Both the position numbers and the translations under genes were made by a program. DNA of 64,000 nt from Lithospermum erythrorhizon (lineage: Eukaryota; Streptophyta; Magnoliopsida; Boraginales; Boraginaceae), in the NCBI GenBank assembly GCA_019722365.1, contig JADFUC010001351.1, positions 1,302,001-1,366,000 on the forward strand. The letters are read 5' to 3'. Below the pieces are notes generated by a model that worked only from the letters and a program-made list of their open reading frames with translations, ran no database searches and had not been told where the DNA came from. Shown in pieces: positions 13,101-26,800 of the stretch (position 1 is its first letter; the number at the start of each line of letters is the position of its first letter).

Positions 13101-14059
13101 TGCAGCATTCTTTGCTTGTTCAACTAATAAGCAAATTAGGTAATGAAATCTGGTGAACAGATCCACCAGTTTTTTATAACTAAAATTCATATTCAATTCA
13201 ATAGTGCAGTCCTTAATACATTCACGACTAGGGTTGACAGTTGACTTGCGATAATTCGGTAGTCGATTAGAAAAATCATTTCATTTACACATCCCGCACT
13301 TTAATTGAATTAAGTTCGAGTACAGATAAAACATTTAATTGACGGACTCGATAAATTGTATTCATCGGGTAATCATTTAAAGATTTATACACATTTCAAT
13401 CTATAAATTGACTAGATAACTTCTTACTCAGTGTACGGAATCAGAAAGTTTATATAGGGGGTGATTGAACTAATATTATGCAAATAAAGAAAAATATATT
13501 AATTTTTAGGGGACGAACAACTTAATTTTTTGAATAAATGAATAATTAAATTCAATTTTTAAAAAGCAAAAATTTGTTTTACGGCTCCCCTCCTAGGTGC
13601 CATTACCTGCCGATACTCAACAAAAAAATTAATTGGGTATTTGCACTCGATCCAAGAAGGATTTCAATAGAAATAATTACGGAGTACTTGATATTTCCGA
13701 AGCAATCAAATAATTATCTAATACGATCAAAATTATTGATTAAATCAAGTTATTATGGACGTGCTCGAATTCGATATTCATAGGTCACAACTGACAACAA
13801 ATAACCTAAATCAATAAAGCAAAAGTAAGACCAAGAAAATAAATAAATATAACCGAAAAAGAAAACAATTGAACGACATTACCGTTTGAGACAACCTAAG
13901 TACAGTAACTACATCTAAGTTCAAATTCATACATTCTTTAATGCAACTAAATATAAACACCTCAACCAACCACAACCATTTCCCTTTCAACACATTTTCT
14001 TCAAGTACAATTTCTTTCACTTCTTGTAATAAACCAAATCAAGAACTAGAGAGAGAAAC
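10141..14059. other. Intergenic DNA between OMA1 and RopGAP
   Basis: This is AT-rich DNA with recurrent GAATTAGGGGTTTGATT-like phrases (11340-11560), a short GC-richer island at 11855-12015, and TTCGG/GATTCGGCTCG-rich sequence near 12500-12690. Open frames here lack homology and codon structure. The last ~60 bases before 14060 are probably the RopGAP leader. Confidence 0.45.
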
Positions 14060-16509
14060 ATGGCAGGGATGATGTTGATAACAAGAGGTGGTGGTGCTGG
14101 AAATGCACGGAGCTCAAAAGGTATATTGCATGGATCCAGACAATATTAGAATATCGAGATATTAATATCAATATTTGAGTATAAGATACTAGAGTATCGA
14201 GATATTAATATCAACTAAAGTATAAAGATGGATATAAAAGATACTAGAGTATTGAGATGGATCCAGAACATATTATAATCCGTAACATATTAATATTATG
14301 GTTTATTAGTATTTATTTTTATATAGTTTTAGAAATGATGTGTGTAACGAGTTTAGTATATTACAGGTGTACCTAATGAAGAGGAGCAAAACCAACAGCA
14401 ACAACAGCTTTCTTTGTTGGATTTTTGTTTAGCACCTCTGAGGAAAACAATGGTGGCTTGCAAAGTTGATGGTCAAGATGATGTGATTTCTGCAGTTCAA
14501 AAAATGGAAATTGGATGGCCTACAAATGTCCAGCACATAGCACATGTCACTTTTGATAGGTTTCAAGGATTTCTTGGACTTCCTGTTGAGTTTGAAGTTG
14601 AAGTTCTTTGTAGAGCCCCCAGTGCCAGGTTTGTGTTTTTCTCAGCCTTAAAGTTTAAAGAATCATAAATGAGGATGTTGGTATTTTTATATTTGTGTTT
14701 TTCTTTCAATCTTTGGCAATAGATTTGAAATTTTGGTACTTGATATATTGTCTTGTATGTTTCTTATTAGTTTATCATATTTTTAGATCTGAAAAGAACT
14801 CACAAAGCGTTTTAAAAAAAGGGGGCTTTTTGTGGAGTTCATGTTGTGTTCATTTTGTGGGGATTAGTGGAGGAGATAGGAGAAAGTACACTGTTTGATG
14901 ATTAATTGTTAATGCTTATTTGAAAGCTTAATTAATTTTGAGTTACTTGTGTATTAATTAGCTGAATAATTGTAAGTGGTCATTAAATGAGCAAGAATCC
15001 ACATCAAAAAAGGATAAAACTATGGAAGAAGGTTTAGCTAAAAGTGAAAATATAATTAGCGAGAATCGAATTGAATTTTGGTCGAGTAGCTGCATTTGAT
15101 TCAATACTCGGGCCGAGGAGGTGGTGTATCTAATAAAGTAATCAAATATTGATTCATTTGAGAGTATGAGACGACTATAATGTTACAGTGATAATGTGAT
15201 TCAATTGTCTATATTGTAATGAATTGAGTTTCTAATTGATATCATTGTATGTTTGAATAGATTATACTCCATATGTTAAAGGTAACATGATCCTGACCTG
15301 TGTTGCATATTGCAGTATCAGTGTGTTTGGAGTCTCAGCTGAATCGATGCAGTGTTCGTTTGATAAAAGGGGAAATAGTATCCCAACTATTCTGCTATTA
15401 ATGCAGGAGCGTCTATACACACAAGGTGGCTTAGAGGTATTCATTGTGATATTGGCTCCTTTGTGCCAAACAGTATCAATTTATTTTAGATGTTACTTTA
15501 CTTAATTTGTTAAGTTGTTTTTCAGGCTGAAGGTATTTTTCGAATTAACCCGGAAAATGGCCAAGAGGAACATGTGAGGAACCAGCTAAATAGGGGCATT
15601 GTGCCCGATAGTATCGATGTTCACTGTTTGGCCGGACTGATAAAGGCCTGGTTCCGAGAGCTCCCTTCAGGAGTGCTTGATAAACTTTCTCCTGAGCAGG
15701 TTCTTAACTGTAACGAGGAAGAGGAATTTGTTGAGCTAATCGAACAGTTAAAACCAACTGAGACTGCATTACTCAACTGGGCTATTAATCTTATGGCCGA
15801 TGTAGTTGAGCACGAGGACACCAACAAAATGAATGCCAGGAATATAGCAATGGTCTTTGCCCCTAACATGACACAGGTAAATCGGAGACTTGTCATGTAT
15901 ATGTTGCTGTATGTTGGTAGGAAGTTTGATTATCTTCCATGTTCTAACTGAAACCTATTTTTCCTGTGTTTTTAGATGTCTGACCCATTGACAGCTCTTA
16001 TGCATGCTGTTCAAGTGATGAACATGCTAAAGAGTTTAATCATCAAAACTCTTCGAGAGCGTGAAGAGACCTCATCAACAGGAGACTATTCCCCAATGTC
16101 ATCGGGGTCTTCCAGTAGGCAGACAGGTGAGGAATATGACAGCCAACAAGAGATGGAAACAAGCTGTGAGTCAGCAGGACTGGCATCTGACGATGATGTG
16201 CAAAGTCCTTATTCTTCCAACATCACTGACGACAAACATGAACTCGAGTCATTAAGTGATCGTGAAGAAAGTTACCTAAAACAATTGGATGATAACGAAA
16301 TTGCTAAAAATGATTTTCGGAAAAAACTAGAGGGCATTTTATCTAAGGATGGTGCAGGTCCGCCTACTGGATCTACTTTCAGAGATGATTCCTCCATGAC
16401 ATTATGTGACAGCAACAACGGGGAAACCAAAATTGACGGGTCGGTGGAGGAACGTTCAGCCACAGCCAGAGTAGAAGCAGAAGCACCAATAATGAAGACA
16501 TGGTTATGA
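14060..16509 (+). CDS. ROPGAP: CRIB-domain Rho GTPase-activating protein (RopGAP)
   Basis: Five exons (14060-14120, 14367-14628, 15316-15436, 15526-15876, 15976-16509) give 442 residues, within the family range. After a Gly/Gln-rich N-terminus (five Gln at 30-34) comes the CRIB motif at about 69-82: IGWPTNVQHIAHVTFDRF. The RhoGAP domain spans about 110-290, with arginine finger R154 in GIFRIN and conserved LIKAWFRELP, ALLNWAINLM and NMNARNIAMVF-like segments. The last ~150 residues are Ser/Asp/Glu-rich and probably disordered. Plant RopGAPs couple CRIB and GAP domains and speed GTP hydrolysis by ROP GTPases, limiting ROP signalling at the plasma membrane. Both CRIB histidines and the arginine finger are present, so activity is expected. 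The gene order with the BRN1-like and U1C genes to the right matches Arabidopsis At4g03100, At4g03110 and At4g03120. Confidence 0.95.
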
Positions 16510-18394
16510 ATGTGGAAGAATCAACCTGAGTATCGTTTTCATGGAGTTCAAAGATTTGTGGCTGAAGCAGTGTGTTAGTGTAAATGGTTGTGATAGTTTT
16601 AGGCTATATGCTTAGACAAGATTAGCGGTTTGTTTGCGATTATTATTGTTCAGCTGGAAGCTGAACTTACTTTTTACTGTGGTCTCCGACAGGAGCTCTA
16701 ACTTATGAGTTATGACTAATCCCTTTTGTTCGTCTTTCGATTGATGAGTGAAGTTTGTTGCGGAAACTAGAAAAATGTATTGAATATAATTCAAATTTGG
16801 CTGTTCCATATATGTTGGTGTGGTTTTGTTGAGAACAACATTTACTATTCTGATAGCATTGTTTATGGCATGATTTGAATAGTCTCCTTGAAGATTCTCA
16901 GCTGAAACTTCATGTTGCAAGTTTGTAAATACCCTTTTAAAATGTGTTTCATGTTTTGATTCTTGAGGTTCACAAATCACATTTTGTCTTAAGTGCATCA
17001 TAGAAGTAACTATTTACCCTTATAAAACTAAGTTTCGTATTTGTTTAGTAGTGGTAGGAGTCTTTTTTTATGGTTGACATCAAATATCAACTTAAGAAGT
17101 TAAACATCATTATCATCATAATAATGTTCCACTTGATATATGGAAGGGCCAAACAATTATTTGACCTTTTATTAAGTTGAGATGATGAAAACTAAAACCT
17201 GTAGTAATTGATAAAACCATTTCAAATTTTGTTTTACAAACTCTATAGTAATACTTTACATCATGTGGCATTATTTTATTCTTTTGTGTTTTCACTTGTT
17301 AATGATTTGCATGTTAAAATATACACTTACTATTAAAATATATGTGAGTTGCATGTAACTATTTATATTTTAAACATTTAAATTGAGATAATAAATAATA
17401 CAATTAATTATTTATGTAAATTTATAAATTATACTTTGATTTATATTATAATTTATATATATATATAATTCCTTAAAAAATTTAATAATATAATTTTAAA
17501 TAATAGATTTAAAAATTTTTGTTACCCATGGGACCAAGGTTTAATAAAAAGAATGCAGCGTTATGTAATTTTATTTATTGTTAGAAAATATGGCTTTTCT
17601 CTTTTAATAAAAAAAATACACCTTATGTTATTTTATTTATTGTTAGAAAGCATCCCGACTTACCGATTGATTAGTAGTATAAATTCGTAGTTCTACTATT
17701 CAATTTTTATTTTATATATTCATTTTAATATATTTAATAATTAATGATTGATTCAATAATATTTGCACAAAACTGAATAATATCAATACTTTTTTATGAA
17801 ATTATCTTAATTTTAAGCCCAATGCAAAGCAGAACCAAGTAGCTAGCATTAGATGTCGCTTGTTCGAATGTGAAATACCCTAAATAGATTAAATTGAAGT
17901 AATGGAATAAAGATGACATTTCTCTTTTTAAAAAACTATATCTTGTACAATAATCTTTTTAATAAAAATAAATAAATCTCAATAGTATATATGTGATTAA
18001 TATTACTTGATATGACAACTTTTAAAGTTTTGGCATAAATATATTTTTTAATATAAAATGTCACAAAAAGTCATTCAAATAGAAGAAGAGGTTATCGATT
18101 TGTATATCGAATGTTCATCAATAAAATGAATTATATACCTAAAATATACATATTCATGCATGTATTTTTTAGACCATAATATCGATAAATTATATTTCAT
18201 ATAGAGTGAAAACTAATATAAATATTATTATGACAATATACTCTTATTTAGTTTACTAATTACTATTGAAGATTGATTTTTTTTTTAATTCCCTTTCATA
18301 AATTGAATTGACTACAATTAATTGTTGCGTCATATATTACTCCTGTCCCATTAAAGATTGTCAGTTTTTTAAGCATGTAACATGTTATATATAT
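16510..18394. other. RopGAP 3' region and AT-rich intergenic DNA
   Basis: About 16510-17000 probably holds the 3' UTR and flank. Beyond it the DNA is AT-rich, with an (AT)n tract near 17455-17468, and no gene is visible. A lone MITE-end-like sequence, TACTCCTGTCCCATTAAAG, sits at 18338. Confidence 0.45.
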
Positions 18395-18645
18395 TACTCC
18401 ATAAATCCCATAAAAGATTGTTCAATTTTATAGTTGCTTAACTTTTAAATTTTAACCTTAAATATATTATTTGTTTGTGTTGTATAATATTTTACAAAAA
18501 TATATCAATAAGTGTTTGAAATGTAGTTTTTATTGATATAGTTTTCATCAAATATTATATAGTACAAACAAAAATATCTACGGTCAAAATTCAAGAGATA
18601 AATAAAAAGTCAAAAGTGAACAATCTTTGTGGGATAGAGGGAGTA
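18395..18645. mobile_element. Stowaway-like MITE (Tc1/mariner type)
   Basis: The left end, TACTCCATAAATCCCATAAA, is matched by the reverse complement of the right end, TACTCCCTCTATCCCACAAA. Both continue into AGATTGTTCA. The 251-bp element is AT-rich, has no open frame and is flanked by TA, the expected target duplication. A second partial left end lies 57 bp upstream. Confidence 0.75.
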
Positions 18646-18688
18646 TAATTAAAAAATTAAATTTTTGAAATAAAATATCCAAATTTAT

Positions 18689-18940
18689 TACTCTATCCAT
18701 ACTAAATGATTGGCATTCTTGATTTAAGTGCTCCAAATTGACAAACTTTTACGCCTTCATTAATAAATATAATTTTAATTTGAATAAAATTTTATGTCAA
18801 TATTAAAGTAAATTGAAAATATTATTATTTGTTATTTTCACCAAATATTATCTGTGAGAAATAATATTTGAGAATTAAATATTTAAAATAATGAAAATTC
18901 AAATTTAAGTTTGACAATCTATTGGGGATGGAGGGAGTAT
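18689..18940. mobile_element. Second Stowaway-like MITE
   Basis: The left end TACTCTATCCATACTAAAT pairs with the reverse complement of the right end, TACTCCCTCCATCCCCAAT. The element is 252 bp, AT-rich and non-coding, and starts only 43 bp after the preceding MITE. Confidence 0.7.
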
Positions 18941-21665
18941 TAGATATGTAACTTGACACTTTTTTATTTCAATTGTTGAAATGTAATACAAAATATCACA
19001 TAATAATTTAGATATATATTCTTTAATAGTAATTTTTTGGATTAGAAAAATTATTTTTTAATTTATAATTGAATAATTATCATACTAATTCATTACATTA
19101 AAATAAAATTTACTTATTGTTATGATAAAATTAAAAAATCGAAAGGGAAATATATTATATAAAATCTCTTTATACGTTGGTAAAGATGTTGAGTATTTTT
19201 TATATAATTGGACCAAGATGTTGATAATGAACATATGATAATTAGCATATGTATGAAAGTGGTAAAACTCTTGCACATATTATAAGAGAGTAGATAACTC
19301 CAATTATGTTTGAATTGTTATAGAATTTTTAGGCAAAGTTTAGGACTTATTAATTACTAGTTATATGTGCACGGTCTTGCACATGTAAATTATTTTATTA
19401 TTTTATAATAAAATTATAATGAAAAAAAAATCTAAAAAGAAATAAGATGAAAAGATTCTGTAGAAAAAAAATAAAGATAGAGGGCGTAAACTTGACTTTT
19501 TATTTTATAGCATTGATAATTCTGAGAGTATTACGTAGTAGATAATATTTATAGTAGGGCTTCGACAAAATACAATCCGAACGAACCGACCGAACCGGGC
19601 AATAACCGAAGTGGAGGAACCGTTGGAACCCGAACGATTTCGGTTAAAGCATAAAAACGAAAAAGTCGGTTCGGTTGGGTTTTTTCAACAGAACTCGTCG
19701 GTTCGAGCCGGCAAAGACAGTTGAATTACAATTAAAAAAATAAAAAATATTATATATATATATATAACCGGAAATAACCGCGACGAGCAGAAATAACGAA
19801 AAAACCCGAAAAAAACCGAAAATAACGAACCGGCGGAACCGAAAATAACCTAGAACCGGAGCGAACGATCGGAGCAGAGCCGGAACGAACCGGTTTGAGT
19901 TCACGTCAAATCGAACCCGACCAGTCGGTTGATTAAATGCCAAAAGCAGAACCGAACCGACCCGATGGAAGCCACAATTTATAGTAGTAGTTTATGGAGA
20001 ATATATGTACATTGAAGCGATTCTGGCAGCCCAGAAGAAATTTATAAAATTAAAATAAAATAAAAAAATATCGAGGAGGGTAAAATAGGAAATACATTAA
20101 TTTAAACTGACACATGTAGATCGATATACTTACACATTATATATAGTATAGATTCAATTTATTTATAAGGTTATTTTTTAAAATTTTAGAAATATATTTT
20201 TTCTAATAATAGATAAAAAAATATTATAATGAGGATAATGTAATAATTAATAATGTGAAAATGGAAATAAACTTATGGCTACAATTTTATAAATGGAGGA
20301 TGTGTCATGAATGAACTCTGAACACAGTAGTAGACGCTATGATATGCGTATATGATTAAGAGATCATGATCCTCGATTTTAACTAATTAGCCTATCCTTT
20401 GATGGCCAAACAGTGATCTCACTTGTTTTGCTAATTAGCAAGTTTAGAAGCCAAACATCACCCAACATTGTACCTTCTTATTAGGATATATTTAATATTA
20501 GGATTTAAGACCATAAATGCGGCGCCGGAGTTTCAATGATTAATAGGCTTGACGAGGGAATTTAAAAGCGCGAAATTAAGCAGAACGCCTGATTTTATAG
20601 GTTCTCGCTTGATGTAGAAAGGTATGTCATTCTTGAGATGCATCAGCTACGACCATGAATATTGTTACAAGTCCTACCACTAACTAGTCAAAATATTTTA
20701 TTATCAGAAATCTCGGCAATAGTATCGAAACAATATAAATTACAAGTTAATACCAAGAATATTAAAGCTTTAATATTAACTCTATGATGATTATTGTCTA
20801 CGTTGTGTTTTGTGATAATGGCTAAACAGCAAATCATATCTGTTATAAAGCGAAAGACATGCTTCATTTAGAATATTAAAGCTTGGCAGAAAAAGGCCAA
20901 CATGAATAATCAGCAATTTCGTCATGCTTATTTAAGTAATGGCTGAAATCACCGGCCAGATTACGTGTGCTTTTTTAGAGAGATTTTTAACGTTCTAGTA
21001 CACCTCGAAACGGCCCATAAACAACCTTATTTGGCCGTTGTTGGAGCCGTTTGCTCCCCGCAAAAAAATAGCTTCATCTCAACATTTACATGTTACAACT
21101 TACAATGGACTTGTTTGAATAGTATCAATATATGTTATCCAAGTAATAACTTTGATGATAGGTAGATGTTGCTAATAATGTATTTGGATCAGTTCAAGAA
21201 CATTAATGATTAACTAGCTAAATAGTTAAACATAACCCAGATGCCAAATGTACGAGCTCCTTTACAAGAAAAGAACAAAAAAAAAAATAGTACTTAATGT
21301 ATTATTTAAAGCCAAAATGAATTCTGAAATACTAGTAACATGTTTGTTGTATATGATTTTATATATACACAATTAATCAATCTTATGAGGGGTGCAGAAG
21401 AAACATAAAAAAGATGGAGAAAATCATTTGATCATCCCAAACAAAAGCAACCCTGGAAAGACTTCTTCAAGCACCAATAAAGAATGATGAAACTGTAAAA
21501 ATACTTTTTTTCCATACGTCTCATTGCGCCTTTCTTCTTTTAATTTATTATACTTCATGTATTATTTATATAAAATGTAATTATAATCTAACCACCAATA
21601 CATATTTTATAATTGCGTAAAACTGGAAGCGCAGAAAAGAGTAGAGTATCATCACAGTGAAATAA
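18941..21665. other. Intergenic DNA with an AACCG-rich island
   Basis: This is AT-rich DNA interrupted at about 19560-19975 by a C/G-richer block of GAACCGA and AATAACCG motifs around an (AT)n tract. From 20300 to 21600 it is ordinary AT-rich sequence. No gene can be supported. Confidence 0.45.
19560..19975. repeat. AACCG/CGGTT simple-repeat island
   Basis: Short motifs GAACCGA, AATAACCG and CGGTTCGG recur many times in both orientations, with a TATATATATATATATA tract near 19749. The open frame across it is repeat-derived and should not be called a gene. Confidence 0.65.
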
Positions 21666-22127
21666 TTAGGACTCCAAACAGGACTTCCAGAACAGCTTAT
21701 CCTGTTCTCTCCTTCTCATCAACTCCTCACATGATTCTATACAAACAACATTCGATTCTGTTGATTTTTCAGCCACAATGTTTGGTTGCTTCATTTTATG
21801 ATCACCATTCTTTTTCAATTCTTGATCAACAACACCCTCTTCTTCATCTTCTTTCCCACATTCCACATAACAATAATAACCATGATCACCCCTTTCTTTA
21901 AATGTTGAATCTTGATCAAGAAACCCAACAACAAGGTCATGATCATCAACATCATGAACATCAACTTTTTCCGACTCGTCATAGCTGCATGACATTGCAT
22001 CAGAATCATTTTCAGGACTAAACATGGACAAATTGGAACTTTTTGAAGAATCTAAAACCTCAGAGTTATCATCTGTAGTTTCAAAGAGCAAGAAAGATGA
22101 CAAATCAACTAAGTTCGTGTCATCCAT
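21666..22127 (-). CDS. Small acidic plant protein of unknown function
   Basis: A single-exon frame of 153 residues starts at the ATG at 22127 and ends at a TAA at 21666. The protein is acidic and Ser/Asp-rich, with an N-terminal MDDTNLVDLSSFLLFE, a central DSDAMSCSYDESE block and a basic-hydrophobic C-terminus RRREQDKLFWKSCLES. That layout (an acidic body with an SCSYD-like block and a C-terminal LFWxxCLxS motif) recalls a family of short uncharacterised plant proteins, but this is from memory and the biochemical role is unknown. There is no signal peptide or membrane segment. The gene converges with RopGAP and lies upstream in order of the BRN1-like gene. A leader intron before 22127 is possible. 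Confidence 0.6.
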   Translation of the reverse strand: MDDTNLVDLSSFLLFETTDDNSEVLDSSKSSNLSMFSPENDSDAMSCSYDESEKVDVHDVDDHDLVVGFLDQDSTFKERGDHGYYCYVECGKEDEEEGVVDQELKKNGDHKMKQPNIVAEKSTESNVVCIESCEELMRRREQDKLFWKSCLES

Positions 22128-23843
22128 TTAGTTGAACAACTTCTTCAATTTCATCAAGAATCTCCCTTTTAGAATATAGCTGCATATATGATAAGCAAAC
22201 AAAAATAGTTCCTATAATGTACACAATATCAAGATGAAAAATCTATAAAAATGGTTTTTCAAAATAGATGGGCTGTTACATGTTGACACACAATATTATT
22301 TTTATACGTTCAATTCCATCATGCGCCAACTATTTTTTCTTTTTAATTAACACTTTTATCAATTTAGGCCTACATTATAAAAAAGGACTATTGTAGGCCA
22401 ATTTGCATGAATATCAACATGGGAATGCGGCAACAACTATATAAATAATTAAATATGAAAATGGTTCTAGAAGGAATGAAGATTATACTCAATCTTGATT
22501 TGGCCTAGACTTCTAGAAGAGATGGAGACGTCTTAAACTTGTCAAATGGAAATTATTGGCAGATGTTAATTAATATCAAAAGGATTGTTTGGATTTTTAC
22601 TAATGAGAAGCCATCATTTTGGTCCTGAAAGGTACTCTGCCCATACCGTCTATGTTGCCATCATATACTCCATCGCTATCTGAAAAATCGTCTAATTTTG
22701 ACTTAAAATATTTTTGTATATTTGATAATATTTTGCGTGAATATATATGTTAAAAAACAATATTTTTAATAATACTTTACTAATATTACCATTATAGTTA
22801 TGATTTAAATTAAAGTATTTTATATGTTAATTAAAATTGTAAAATTTGTTAATTTTTATTATTGAAGATATTTTAAATGAAAGATTTTTCCAACGCTACT
22901 GCCTTATCCAGAACAAAGATACCTCTATCTAAAAGATATAGAACAGGTAAGTTTTACAAATTTGGAAGTTGGACCCACAAACATAAGTGTGTCAATAACA
23001 ATTATTGGTGTTCATGGTGAACATTTCACTTCACATATCCTCACAACTATTCATTTACTAATATAGTCTTAAGTCACTGGTATAATATTCCCTCCGTTTC
23101 AAAAAAATTATTCATTTTTAACTTTTAATAATTAGTTTTAGTAAATATTTTTGTTTATATTTTATAAAAATATTAATAAAAAATAAATTTAATTATTTTA
23201 AAGCAAAATATTATATAACGTAAGCAAAAGAAATATTTATAATCGAGTTTAATTATTAAAATTAAAGTGGATAATATTTTAGAGCGAAATGAAATAGTAT
23301 ACAACTATATATAGACAATCCCATATTGAAGATCATGATTTCCTTCTCGACTCAAACTTTTTCTCCTATAGATATGCTAGCTTCTACATTAGCATGGTAG
23401 AGGATTAAGAACTAAATATCTATCATCCTAACCAATAATACTCTGTCTCTTAGTATTCTCACACTACATCAATTAGCAAATTGATACACTAAACAAGAAC
23501 ACCTTCTAGACAAAATATTTTTCCTTTAAAAAGTGCAGTAAAATGCAACTCACATAACTAAGGCGAGCAATATAAAACTCTCAAATGTGAAAGTGCATTC
23601 TAAGTAACTATTGGAAATTAAACCAGGACTAAGATGGAGAAGAATCAATAAATCGATAAGTTAAATGTCTTAAAAGATATCCATGTTACACAATTACAGG
23701 ATTGAATTAAGGAAATCCAGAACTACGAGGATGTCGAAATTTATCCACAGGGCAACTACACTGGCAATGGAGTTGCAGAACTCCCTCATTTACAGCTTGT
23801 GTGCTGCCATGTGATAACAAATTACCTTTCTTCTTTCTTGTAG
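22128..23843. other. Intergenic DNA
   Basis: This holds the promoter and leader of the small acidic gene on its left side and the 3' region of the BRN1-like gene on its right. A MITE-like element lies at 23086-23299. No other gene was seen. Confidence 0.5.
23086..23299. mobile_element. Stowaway-like MITE
   Basis: The left end TATTCCCTCCGTTTC pairs loosely with the reverse complement of the right end, TACTATTTCATTTCGC. The element is 214 bp, very AT-rich and non-coding. The ends have diverged, so it is probably old. Confidence 0.55.
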
Positions 23844-26800
23844 TCAGTAAGCATTGTTCTGTTTGTTTTCTCTTTTATGTTCAACTTTCAACTTTTTACC
23901 ACCCAACTGGCAGCCATTCATCATATTTATCGCAATTTGTGCAGCTGCCGGGGAGTCGTAACTTACAAATCCTGCAGATGAATTAAAGTGAACAAGATAA
24001 ATTCATTTGTAGATAGCATTTTCGAGTGAAGCACGTCGAGAAGCTCATACCAAAACATTTGCTAACGCCTGTAGCTCTGTCAAGGTAGACCTTTGCACTT
24101 ACGATCCTGCCATATGGCTTGAAGGCATCTGCAAGCTCTTGATCTCCAAATTCTCGAGGAATGTGGTAAATGAATAGATTAGCACCAAGAGGCCCTGTAT
24201 CGAAAGTTCAAATCACTAGTCAATAGTTAACAACAGATAGTGAATTACTACTAATAATGTTAAAACAATTCATGGGGTCCAACCTTCAACATGACTACCA
24301 GAGCTCATATTGACACTTGAAGATGCATCACCAGAGAGAAGCGGTACAGAACCAGGGGATCCTTTGAAAGGTCTGTTACTAATGATTCCTCCAGGGTATG
24401 GCACGGGATACTGAACCCCAGGTATGGCCTGATAAGGTGATCGCATATAACCCCCAGGAGTTGGTGGATAATTTCTTAGGCCTACTCCAGACGATGTATC
24501 AGGTCGAACTCCGTGCATAGCATTTCCCTGATTTGCAGGTGGAACCAGATTGTGGAACGCGTGTTGAGCCTGTACTGGTGGTAGGCGATACTGCATGAGC
24601 CCAAAAGTCCCAGGACTCTAAAAGGATAACAAGAAGTTGTTTTGCTTGTATTTTTCATAATTAAACATATACTTTGAAGGATAACTGAACCACAGGAAAT
24701 AAAGCGAAAGTGATAGAGGACTTGAAAGAGTTGCTTATTACACCTCTTTCTCTCATGCCAATTCCTCACTGTAAATATGATAACACACCTGATAACCATA
24801 TCCATTATAGGGCGGCAAGTAGCCCATCGGTAAAGCTCCAAATAATGAGGGAGGTTGAGAACCAGCATTTGGCTCATTGGAGCCCTGTGAAAGGGCTTTT
24901 TGAGCCCTTCGAGCTTGCCTTTCTTTTTCAGTATCAGCCCACTTGACAACCAAAGGGACAGTTGCACCCTAATGTTGGAGAAACAATAGTGATTAAAAGT
25001 CATCATAAACTAAATAGGATGCTTAATTAACTTAAACTTGACGTGATCACATAAAATTTATATTATTAATTAACAAATTACTGCTTAGTAGTTGGCCCAG
25101 AAGGCTGGTCAGAAAACTATGAGTTAGTTATGACGCAGTACTACAAAGCCCAACACATTTTAACTCAGGTCCTGCAAATTGCTTTCTGCTTGACCAGTTC
25201 AAAAATGTGCATTCAAGTGCCACAGTGTGAAAAGTAAGAGTTTTAGACATAACGAGAAAGAGTCCCAATCCAGTTCAGTGATAAAATGATCCCTACAGCA
25301 TTTTTATCAAGTGGCGTAAAATATTGGTTAGAAGCGACTCATGTCTTAAGACAACTCTTTCTTACTGGAGGACTTCTGCTCGAATTATACACTATATATC
25401 ATATCATTCATCAGGAAAAAGAGACCACCTGTCTAAATTTGGAAATAATAGGAGTACCGACTTTGAAGAAAAAGAGAAATAAATTGCCAAGATTTAAATA
25501 CTACTCTTAGAAGATTGATACAACCTAGTCAGGTGTATGCCAAAACAAATCCATGGCTCAATCCCACAAGCATTGGAGAAGCTGAACTTAAGTCACATTA
25601 TATAATAAAGAAGAAAAAAGCAACATAAAACTGTCATTAACATTATGATAAAGACAAAACGCATCAATCACAGATGAAATCTCATTCAAGGTTTACAACC
25701 AAAATGAATAGAAACGAAGGCAAACCTCCATTTTACGTTTTCCACTCAGAAACTCTATGGCAGCAACAGCTTGTTCCTTAGTCTCATATTTCAAGAAAGC
25801 ACATCCTATGATCATTAAGGTCATTTTAATGAAAAATGTTCATATAATTGAAGTTACCATATCGAGAAAACAAACTATAGACCATGCATACCTTTGCTTG
25901 TTTGTTGAGAACCTCTAAGGATCTGCAGATCTGTGATGGTACCATACTGGGAAAATAACTCAGAGACTTCAGCCTCTGAGACATTCTTTGGGAGCATGCC
26001 AATAAATAGTTTGTGTTCTAGGTTTCAGTTAAAAGAAATTGTCACTAATTGAAGCATATTCAAATGAAAGTTGCAACTTATAATAAGAAAACAAAGGAAT
26101 AGGAAGGAAACAATACAATACAATACAATACAATCAGCTCAAAGCATTGCACAACTAACACTTAAAAGGGATATAATATTAATAATCAAAGGCAACGTGA
26201 AAATAAATAGTATACAATACCTAAGCGTTCTAGTTCGCCATCTGCATACTTCACTTGCAAAGGACTAGATGCCTGAATTGGAAACAAGGGTAAGGAATCC
26301 TTTACATAAGGATAGAGAGAACAAAACATGTCAACGTTGCAGGAAAAGTAAGACAGGTTGATGCAGTTTGGACGTAAACTGGATACAGATTCTAGCTCTA
26401 GCACCAGCAAACCATAAACAGAAGAAAATTGGCTCCCGCTCAGAAAGTCACAGTGTTTACCCAAGACATTTATGACACGATTACACCAAACACCGACATG
26501 CATCTATGTTGACAACTTGAAAGCCAGATCTCCCTTTACATACTATTGTTGTCTCTAAAGAGCCAGTTTAGTTTAGGTAAGAGTCAGATTTAATAACCCA
26601 ACAACAAAGGCCTGGATGGTAATCAACACACAAAGATAATTGAAAAACTAACATGTAATGAGTAGGCTTGCCAAGGAACACTACTACACTAGTAAAATAC
26701 CATATAATGTTGAACATCTTAAATGATAGAAGACTGTACAAACCGGTCGGGGATACACTCAAAATGATCAAATAAGAAAATACGGTACTAAACATATTAA

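Noticed and set aside
19644..19943. 99-residue minus-strand open frame
   Set aside because: It is a translation of the AACCG repeat island, with a Phe-rich nonsense composition.
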